Of a DNA stretch of 64,000 nucleotides, positions 57,932 through 64,000 are shown piece after piece. A program made the translations under genes and the position numbers. Below the pieces are notes generated by a model. The model was given only the letters and a program-made list of their open reading frames with translations, searched no databases and was not told the origin of the DNA. The stretch is from Streptoalloteichus tenebrarius (GTDB lineage Bacteria; Actinomycetota; Actinomycetes; Mycobacteriales; Pseudonocardiaceae). The stretch lies in assembly GCF_024171885.1 (NCBI RefSeq), contig NZ_JAMTCP010000003.1, positions 1 through 64,000 of the forward strand, written 5' to 3'. Position 1 is the stretch's first letter. Every line of letters begins with the position of its first letter.

Positions 57932-58238
57932 CGCCTACCGCTGACCAGGTGAAGGCTCGACCAACCTCCTCCGGGACGAGGCGAGGATCTGGGACGAGGA
58001 AGCGGCCCAGATGGCGAGGATTCCGTCGATGGTGGACGTCCTGCGGCTCAGCCGCGTCGAGGCGGGCCCGTTCCAGGTCATCTTCGACGCCTACGGACAG
58101 GTGCTCGACCAGGTCTCCGCCAGGTCGAGTGAGGCGGCCACGGCCATGGCCGAGTTCGCCAACACCCTCCGGTCGGTGGCGAACACCTATGACGAGGAAG
58201 AGGCGGCCGGCGTGCACCGAATGAGCAACATCTACTAG
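57928..58238 (+). pseudogene. ESX-like (WXG100-type) protein, apparently frameshifted near the start
   Basis: ATG 57928 overlaps the previous stop and opens MTPTAD. After a one-base shift at about 57945 the frame reads PGEGSTNLLRDEARIWDEEA then AQMARIPSMVDVLRLSRVEA, IFDAYGQVLDQVSARSSEAA and FANTLRSVANTYDEEEAAGV to 58238, a typical helical-hairpin ESX partner. Adding one C in the GACCAGG run restores a continuous 103-residue protein. Without it, only the part from ATG 58011 (75 residues) could be made. Confidence 0.6.
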
Positions 58239-58269
58239 CGGACGACGGACGAGGGGGTGTTGGGGGGTC

Positions 58270-58724
58270 ATGGGCTTCAGCGAGGCGCAGTTCACCGCGA
58301 CCATCAACAGGATCAACAGTGGGATGGAGGATCTGGGGCACAAGATCGGAGAGGTGCCGAGGGCCGCGAACGAGGCGGTCGACCGCTGGTACCTCCCGGG
58401 ATTCGTCAACCCATCGCGGTGATCGTGGTGAAGTTCGTCGGGGCGATGGCCACCGCGATCGCGGCGTTCGGCTCCGCGGTGTTCTCCTGGGCGGGCGCCG
58501 CTCTGGTGGTCGAGGAGGCCGGGGTCACCAGCGGACTGGTCTGGGCCTCCGTGGGGGCGCTGACCGCCACGCTGGGAACCCAGGCCCAACAGTTGATCGG
58601 TCTCCACGGCGAGACCATCGACACCAGTGCCTTCCCCGGCGGGAGGTGGCCGAACCCCGCGACAGGCTCCTACGACGACGGGTCGGTCAAGGACGGCGAC
58701 GCCAAGTGGTCGCTGAACAGATAG
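58270..58724 (+). pseudogene. ESX-locus membrane protein, apparently frameshifted
   Basis: ATG 58270 gives MGFSEAQFTATINRINSGME, DLGHKIGEVPRAANEAVDRW, YLPGFVNPSR and a stop at 58420-58422. With one extra C in the AACCCATC run the protein continues as PIAVIVVKFVGAMATAIAAF (TM), FSWAGAALVVEEAGVTSGLV (TM) and the family-like end AFPGGRWPNPATGSYDDGSV KDGDAKWSLNR, about 151 residues. As it stands it is two frames joined by a GTGA overlap at 58419. The joined form fits related ESX-neighbour proteins. Confidence 0.55.
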
Positions 58725-58878
58725 GAGGAGCGCGCCACCGTTCGGTGGGGGCAGGATGCCGCCGAGTGGCGGTGTCGCGGCGGTGCGGGGCGGCCGGCGA
58801 GGAGTAGGAGGACCCGTTGGTCAGTCCGCGGCAAGGTGGCCGAGTGGGCCGGTTCGTGGAGGAAACCCCTCTCCACCC

Positions 58879-58897
58879 TTGACTGGTTCAGACCAAA
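58879..58897 (+). promoter_or_regulatory. DasR-like (dre) site before the chitinase
   Basis: ACTGGTTCAGACCAAA (58882-58897) matches 12 of 16 positions of the DasR consensus ACTGGTCTAGACCAGT and overlaps a -35-like TTGACT (58879-58884). DasR, the GntR repressor of chitin and GlcNAc use, controls many actinomycete chitinase genes. It lies 68 bp before the start codon. The remainder of 58725-58965 shows no gene. Confidence 0.6.
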
Positions 58898-58965
58898 CGG
58901 GGTGTCCTGCGACATGGACCGTGTCCCCCTGCGACACGGCGCCGCCAGAGACAAGGAGTGGTCGA

Positions 58966-59865
58966 GTGTTGAGAAAGCGCCTCCTCGCAGCGTTAGCCGC
59001 CCTGGCCACCGCGTTCGTGCTCGCCGTCGGTGCCCCCTCGGTGTCCTCGGCCGCCGAGACGCCCGAGGCCGCTGCGGCGTGCACCGCGCCCAACTGGGTC
59101 GCCGGCCAGTGGTACGAGTCCGGGGCGATCGTGCGGTACACCAACGGCCTGTACTACCGCGCCAAGCACGCCAACCCGGGCTACGACCCGACGATCAGCA
59201 CCTGGTACTGGGAGCCGTACCGCTGCGACGGCGGCGGGGGCAACACGTCCTTCGTGGTCAGCCAGGCCCAGTTCAACCAGATGTTCCCGAGCCGGAACGC
59301 CTTCTACACCTACCAGGGCCTGACGGCGGCGACGAGCGCCTACCCGGGTTTCGCCAGGACCGGTGACGACGCCACGAGGAAGCGGGAGGCGGCGGCGTTC
59401 CTGGCCAACGTCAACCACGAGACCGGCGGTCTGGTCCACATCGTGGAGCAGAACACGGGCAACTACCCGCACTACTGCGACCGGAACCAGCCCTACGGCT
59501 GCCCCGCCGGACAGGCCGCGTACTACGGTCGTGGCCCGATCCAGTTGAGCTGGAACTTCAACTACAAGGCCGCCGGTGACGCCCTCGGCATCGACCTGCT
59601 GAACAACCCGTGGCTGGTGGAGCGGGACGCGGCGGTGTCCTGGAAGACCGCGCTCTGGTACTGGAACACCCAGCGCGGCCCTGGCCGCATGACCCCGCAC
59701 GACGCGATGGTCAACGGCAACGGGTTCGGTGAGACGATCCGGAGCATCAACGGCGCGCTGGAGTGCGACGGGCGCAACCCCGCCCAGGTGGAGAGCCGGG
59801 TCAACGCCTACCGGAACTTCGCCCGCATCCTCGGGGTCGACCCGGGCGGCAACCTCTACTGCTGA
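58966..59865 (+). CDS. Secreted GH19 chitinase with CBM5/12
   Basis: 299 residues. GTG 58966 (AAGGAG 8 nt upstream) opens the signal peptide MLRKRLLAALAALATAFVLA. Residues about 40-85 are a chitin-binding CBM5/12 (NWVAGQWYESGAIVRYTNGL, YYRAKHANPGYDPTISTWYW). Then a Gly-rich linker and the GH19 domain: VVSQAQFNQMFPSRNAFYTY, FLANVNHETGG (first catalytic Glu), VEQNTG and YYGRGPIQLSWNFNYKAAGD. The layout equals Streptomyces ChiC/ChiF-type family 19 enzymes that lyse fungal walls. Likely DasR-controlled. Confidence 0.95.
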   Translation: MLRKRLLAALAALATAFVLAVGAPSVSSAAETPEAAAACTAPNWVAGQWYESGAIVRYTNGLYYRAKHANPGYDPTISTWYWEPYRCDGGGGNTSFVVSQAQFNQMFPSRNAFYTYQGLTAATSAYPGFARTGDDATRKREAAAFLANVNHETGGLVHIVEQNTGNYPHYCDRNQPYGCPAGQAAYYGRGPIQLSWNFNYKAAGDALGIDLLNNPWLVERDAAVSWKTALWYWNTQRGPGRMTPHDAMVNGNGFGETIRSINGALECDGRNPAQVESRVNAYRNFARILGVDPGGNLYC

Positions 59866-59890
59866 CCGACAAGCCCGGTAGCAGGGCGTG

Positions 59891-59960
59891 CCTGGCCTCG
59901 CCCGGCGGGCGGACGGTCGACGCAACCGAGCGTCCGACAGATCGCCGGGCGAGGCCCAGG
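59891..59960. terminator. Terminator after the chitinase
   Basis: CCTGGCCTCGCCCGGCG (59891-59907) pairs with CGCCGGGCGAGGCCCAGG (59943-59960) with one bulge, with a further pairing GGACG/CGTCC in the loop. Confidence 0.6.
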
Positions 59961-60098
59961 GCTGCCGCCAGCACCGGCAAAGGCGCCAGCACCGGCAAAG
60001 GTGGACTCGTCACCGAGGCCGGTCGCTCCACGGAACGACACCGGCGACACAGCGACACAATCGTCCACAGTGGCCGCAATCATGGCACCACCGACAGA

Positions 60099-62966
60099 TC
60101 ATTCACCACGCCGCGTCATCAACTGGGCTCGTGTCCTGACTCCCAGTTTGTGGAGAACCCGGGCCACGTGCTGCTCGACCGTGCGGGGCGACAGGAACAG
60201 GAACTCCGCGATCTCCCGGTTGGTGTGGCCCTGCCGGAGCAGCCGCGCGACCTCCTGCTCCCGGGGCGACAGCGCGTTGCCGTAGCCACGCCGGCCGCGT
60301 CGCGATGGGGACGCGGTGCCGGACCGCAACACCTTCCGGCACCGCGTCGCGTCGACGCTGGCGCCCATGGCGTCGAACCGGTCCGCCACGGCGGCGAGGT
60401 CGGCGACGGCGGACGTCTTGTCGCCGGCCAGGGAGACCATGGCGATCCGTTCGGACAGCAGCGTCGAGTAGTACACCAGCGACAGGTCGTCGGCGGCCGT
60501 GCGCGCGGCGCGCAACAGGTCGGTCGCCTCGCGCTCCCCGCGATGTTGGGCGAGGATTCCCCGGCACGCCAGCAGCGCGGCGGCGGCCAGCGGAGCGGTC
60601 CTGCCGGCGACGCCGGTTTCCAGATCCCCCACCAGTTTCTCAGCCTCGTCCTGTCGCCCTTCTCGGCAGTAGGCGTCCACCGCCGCCGGGGCGAGTTCCC
60701 CGGCCCACGCCCACACGCCCTTGCCACGCAGGATCTCCACTCCCCTGTCGGCTTCCGCGCAGGCGTCACGGGTTCGGTCCCGCGCGGTGTGCAGGCGGAC
60801 GAGCGCGGCGTATCCACTCAGGACGATCGGCGTGATGGCGTTGTCCGGCGTACGCAGCCCGGTGTCGGCAAGGTGCCGCCCGGCCGCCTCCCACTCTCCC
60901 CTGACCATCGCCAGGCAGCCCAGGACCAGGGACAGCTCGCCGGCCAGCGGGAGGAGTTCGCGGTAGTCCTCGATGAGCCGCACCACGCGCCCCCGCAGGC
61001 CCGCCCAGTTCCCGGTGAACCAGTCCAGGCGCGCCTCGGTGGACTGCGCGGTGCCGACGATGAACGGCACGCCCGCGCCCACGGCCAGGCGCAACGCCTT
61101 CTCCAACAACCGCCGTGACAACGGGAAGTGCCCGGTGAGCAGGCAGGCGTCGGCCAGGTTCGCGTGTGCCCGCACGAGGTGCCGGCGGTCGGTCACCTCG
61201 GGCGAGTCCTCCGGCAGCAGGTCCAGCTCGTCCAGCACGGCGGGGTCCCCCACCGACAGCCGGGACGCCAGGTGGTTGGCCAGCAGCGCCAGCCGCAACG
61301 CGTCGTCGTCACACCCGGTCAGGAACGCCTCGACCTCGCCGATCCACCGCAGGTGGAAGTCGACGGGCGTGGTCCCGGTGAACGGCTGCGCCAGCGCGGT
61401 CCGTCCCTGCATGGCCAGGTCCGGTCGTTCCCGCAGCTCCCGCACGGCGGTCTCGATCTCGGTCAGGCCCTGTCGCAGTCCCTGCGCCTGACGGACGAGC
61501 AGCAGGCCCAGGTTCAGCCGGACCTCGCCGCGCGCGGCGACCGACAGGCGGGGATCGCCCAGGAGTCGTTCCAGGGCGGCGCGCGGGTCGTGCTGGTCCA
61601 GCCCGTGTCGGGCCACCAGTCCCAGTTTGATCGCCAGTCTGTCCACGTCGGACGCGTGGGGTGTCTCGTCGAGGAGCTGCCGGTACAGCCGGGTCGCGGT
61701 GGCGGCGTCGCTCATCTGGGCCGCGTGGTCGGCCGCGGCCTCGCCGTGGCGCAACCACTCCGCGACCATCCCCGCCCTGCGGCTGTGTTCGGCCAGTTGG
61801 AGCAACGGCGGGGGTTCCAGCCGCGACAGGGCCGTGAACACCCGCGCGTGCAGCAGTTTCCGTTCGGGGCCGCTGAGCGTGTCGTAGACGGCCTGTTGGG
61901 CCAGGGCGTGCCGGAACCCGTAGCGGGTGTTGTCCACCTCGTGCAACACGGCCGCGCGCAGCGCTCGCGTGACGGCGGTGCGCGCCCGCTGGGGCGACAT
62001 CGCCGCGATGTCGGCGAGGAGTTCCTCCGTGGCGGGAACACCGAGCACCGCCGCCGCCTGTGCGACGCGCCTGCCCGTGGCGGGCAGGCGGTTGAGACGC
62101 TCGGCCATGGCGTCCCGCAACAGCGCGGGCACTTCGAGGGAGTCGAGGAGTCGCCGCGCGGTGGCGGTGTTGACGTCGACCGTGCCGAGCGGACCCCGCA
62201 TCGCGCGCAACGTCTCCTCCACGACGAACGGGATGCCGGCGGTGCGGTGGTGCAGCCGCGCCGCGAAGTCCGAGGGCACCTCGGTGACCCCGAGGATGGC
62301 GGCGGCGAGTTCGCCGACCTGCGCCACCTCCAGAGGGCGGAGTTCCAGCAGGAGGGTGGTGACCCCGGCCGGCGGCAGGTAGGCGGCGCCCAGGGGCATG
62401 CCGTCCGGCGCGTCCTCGCGGCGGTAGGTCATGAGCACGGTCAGGGTCGGCGGCGGATCGGACAGGAGGAACCGCAGCAACTGGCGTGAGCCGTCGTCGG
62501 CCCAGTGCACGTCCTCGACCACGAGCAGCGCGGGTCCGAGCGCCGACAGGATCTCCCGCACGGCGCGGAACACCTGGTGTCGCCGGTGGCGGGGGTCCTC
62601 CGCGTGGTCGGGCGCTTCCGGCAGGCATCGGGCGATCTCCGGCAACAGGGGGCCGAGGACCCCGGTGACCGGGCTGAGCCGACGTCGGTCCAGGTACGCG
62701 CCGGCCGTGCGGAGCGCGTCGAGGACCGCCCCGTACGGGAAGGGCTCGCGCAGGGGTTGGCAGCACCCGGTGAGCACCCGGAGCGGCGCCAGGTCCGCCC
62801 TGCGCTGGAGTTCGCGCAGCAGTCGGGTCTTGCCCACCCCGGCCTCGCCGCTGACGAACACGACCGAGGGTTGCCGGGCGACGACGGCCGACACGGCGGC
62901 CAACTGTTCGTCGCGACCGACCAGGACCGGCGAGCAGGAACGTGGGTCCGTGTGCGCCAACGTCAT
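60099..62966 (-). CDS. LAL-type (large ATP-binding) LuxR-family regulator
   Basis: 955 residues. A Walker A loop GEAGVGKTRLLREL (about residues 40-53) and Walker B ALLVVEDVHWADD form the STAND-type AAA module. A long TPR-like helical middle follows, and the C-terminal LuxR HTH is ALSPREQEVARLLRQGHTNR, EIAEFLFLSPRTVEQHVARV and LHKLGVRTRAQLM. Such MalT-like activators often sit in natural-product or sugar-use loci. ATG 62966 has GGAG 6 nt upstream. Transcribed alone, converging on the chitinase. The target is unknown. Confidence 0.92.
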   Translation of the reverse strand: MTLAHTDPRSCSPVLVGRDEQLAAVSAVVARQPSVVFVSGEAGVGKTRLLRELQRRADLAPLRVLTGCCQPLREPFPYGAVLDALRTAGAYLDRRRLSPVTGVLGPLLPEIARCLPEAPDHAEDPRHRRHQVFRAVREILSALGPALLVVEDVHWADDGSRQLLRFLLSDPPPTLTVLMTYRREDAPDGMPLGAAYLPPAGVTTLLLELRPLEVAQVGELAAAILGVTEVPSDFAARLHHRTAGIPFVVEETLRAMRGPLGTVDVNTATARRLLDSLEVPALLRDAMAERLNRLPATGRRVAQAAAVLGVPATEELLADIAAMSPQRARTAVTRALRAAVLHEVDNTRYGFRHALAQQAVYDTLSGPERKLLHARVFTALSRLEPPPLLQLAEHSRRAGMVAEWLRHGEAAADHAAQMSDAATATRLYRQLLDETPHASDVDRLAIKLGLVARHGLDQHDPRAALERLLGDPRLSVAARGEVRLNLGLLLVRQAQGLRQGLTEIETAVRELRERPDLAMQGRTALAQPFTGTTPVDFHLRWIGEVEAFLTGCDDDALRLALLANHLASRLSVGDPAVLDELDLLPEDSPEVTDRRHLVRAHANLADACLLTGHFPLSRRLLEKALRLAVGAGVPFIVGTAQSTEARLDWFTGNWAGLRGRVVRLIEDYRELLPLAGELSLVLGCLAMVRGEWEAAGRHLADTGLRTPDNAITPIVLSGYAALVRLHTARDRTRDACAEADRGVEILRGKGVWAWAGELAPAAVDAYCREGRQDEAEKLVGDLETGVAGRTAPLAAAALLACRGILAQHRGEREATDLLRAARTAADDLSLVYYSTLLSERIAMVSLAGDKTSAVADLAAVADRFDAMGASVDATRCRKVLRSGTASPSRRGRRGYGNALSPREQEVARLLRQGHTNREIAEFLFLSPRTVEQHVARVLHKLGVRTRAQLMTRRGE

Positions 62967-63184
62967 GTCACACTCCACAACGCCGTCGGCCTGTCGTGTT
63001 CCCCGGCGTCGTTCGTCGTGCTGATCCGACCCGACCGGCCCCGCGCCCGACAGACGACCCGAGGCGGCCACCGCCCGCCGCTCGCGCGGTGACACGCCTC
63101 ACACACCCCAGAGAAGAGGCGTCAGCGTAACAGCGTCTGATCCGCCTCGACAGGTTTTCTGTCATCCGCACGACAAAGGCCACA

Positions 63185-63226
63185 ACCCCGTCGGGAGGTC
63201 GGTTCGATCCGACCTCCCGACGGGGT
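63185..63226. terminator. Strong terminator after the protease gene
   Basis: 18-bp perfect arms 63185-63202 (ACCCCGTCGGGAGGTCGG) and 63209-63226, 6-nt loop. It lies downstream of the leftward protease (stop 63470) and upstream of the LAL gene, insulating the two. Confidence 0.85.
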
Positions 63227-63469
63227 CGCTCCCCGTGGAGCAGTCAGCAGGGGTGGCTGCTCCGAACGCGGTCCTGCTTCCCACGCCGTGCCCGGACCGG
63301 TGGGCGGGGAGAGGCGGGCACGCGGTTCAGCGGACGGGCGTTCTTCGAGGAACCGGTGTGGACAACCCGGCTCGGGAATCCGGGAGGCGGTCCTCGACGG
63401 GGATCACCGGGGTGGCGAGGAGAGCTGCGGACCGCACGGTCTCATCGGCCCGGTCTCACCGCCCCGGTC

Positions 63470-64000
63470 TCACCGGCCCTGCGACGAACCGTCGTTCAGG
63501 AAGCCGGTGTAGAGCAGCTTGTTCGGCGAGCCCTTGACGTCGCTGATCTTGTTGGGCGTCGTGGCGGTCAGCAGGGCGTCGGCGACCTCCGACGGCGACT
63601 TGCCCGCGTTTCCGGACGCGCCGAGGTACAGGGCCGCGGCCCCGGCAACGTGCGGCGTCGCCATGGAGGTCCCGCCCATCGACGCCGTGCCACCGCCCGG
63701 CCTGGCCGACAGGACGTTGCTGCCAGGGGCGAACAGGTCCACGCACCGGCCGTAGTTCGACGCCGAGCTGGGCGCCCGCCAGATCGACCGCTTGTCGGCG
63801 GAGTCGCTGGCCGCCACGGTCAGCGCCTCACCGACCCTGGCCGGCGAGACCCGACAGGCGTCCCGGTTCTCGTTGCCCGCCGCCACCGCGACCGTGACGC
63901 CGGCGTTGATCACCGTGCGGGTGGCGCGGTCCAACGAGTCGCTGGCCGAGCCGCCGAGGCTCATGTTAACCACCGCGGGCTTCACGGCGTTCTTGGCCAC
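63470..64000 (-). CDS. Subtilisin-like serine protease (S8), C-terminal part
   Basis: At least 176 residues; the N-terminal part is beyond the right edge. [40 protein letters not shown] (oxyanion Asn) and [20 protein letters not shown] (catalytic Ser in GTSMA) identify a peptidase S8 of the aqualysin/alkaline-serine exoprotease kind, with two Cys that probably form the disulfide typical of that group. It ends shortly after the catalytic domain. A secreted nutritional protease is likely. The start lies outside. Confidence 0.93.
   Translation of the reverse strand: MAKNAVKPAVVNMSLGGSASDSLDRATRTVINAGVTVAVAAGNENRDACRVSPARVGEALTVAASDSADKRSIWRAPSSASNYGRCVDLFAPGSNVLSARPGGGTASMGGTSMATPHVAGAAALYLGASGNAGKSPSEVADALLTATTPNKISDVKGSPNKLLYTGFLNDGSSQGR

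Noticed and set aside
1-64000. tRNA, rRNA, tmRNA or known riboswitch
   Set aside because: None was recognised by eye on either strand; a covariance-model search would be needed to exclude small RNAs.

Overview
The window is very GC-rich, uses GTG/TTG starts freely, ends genes with long GC hairpins that lack a U-tract, and carries F420-type and LLM oxidoreductases, ESX-like small proteins and LAL/LuxR regulators. All of this points to an actinomycete chromosome. Protein style and small-gene content fit the Pseudonocardiaceae/Actinosynnemataceae (Saccharothrix, Actinosynnema, Lentzea type), but the genus is inference. No rRNA, tRNA or core replication genes were seen. The region reads as an accessory chromosome arm.

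Layout. 1-0.3 kb: end of an IS982-type transposase. 0.85-5.4 kb: RidA, a zinc-less MDR reductase, a LysR regulator and a 14-TM MFS pump. 5.7-16.1 kb: several small regulator/effector units: TetX-like FAD monooxygenase with divergent TetR, a methionine aminopeptidase behind a paired dyad, a YciI-like protein, a Cmx-type chloramphenicol exporter with a structured leader, a second FAD monooxygenase with divergent TetR-like repressor and three tandem operators, a decayed XRE-cupin/GNAT operon, a PPOX protein and an EntS-like MFS. 16.3-25.8 kb: LLM oxidoreductase, polysaccharide deacetylase with a MerR-type promoter, DinB protein, IS5 debris, a solitary tyrosine recombinase, a tautomerase, a MerR-HEAT/HEAT operon, a thioredoxin-reductase-like protein and a GNAT. 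25.9-26.1 kb: an orphan type I-E CRISPR mini-array without cas genes.

26-49 kb: SRPBCC protein, AraC/Fsr-like pair, a third FAD monooxygenase that shares its operator with the first, a short peptide gene next to a cytochrome P450 (RiPP-like), a TetR with a perfect 21-bp inverted repeat, acyltransferase-3, a wrecked epoxide hydrolase, a DHFR-like protein, MarR, phenolic acid decarboxylase, ArsR/MFS pair, MpaB-like protein, epimerase, APH kinase, ChW-repeat secreted protein and a Vat-like acetyltransferase. 49.4-53.4 kb: a compact type III polyketide cluster (UbiA prenyltransferase, methyltransferase, acyl-CoA dehydrogenase, CHS-like synthase).

53.4-64 kb: two broken or truncated genes, then two adjacent wall-lytic enzymes carrying a nearly identical C-terminal repeat, an ESX/YbaB micro-operon with two apparent one-base deletions, a GH19 chitinase under a DasR-like site, a 955-residue LAL regulator, and the C-terminal half of a subtilisin-like protease running off the window.

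Themes: many detoxification and drug-resistance-like genes, each with its own local repressor and palindrome; many broken genes and IS scars; three copies of an AT-rich element around a TTTrGTTGACACTGAAA dyad; and a GTCCACWGTGGAC palindrome scattered mostly between genes. Domain assignments come from reading the translations without database searches.
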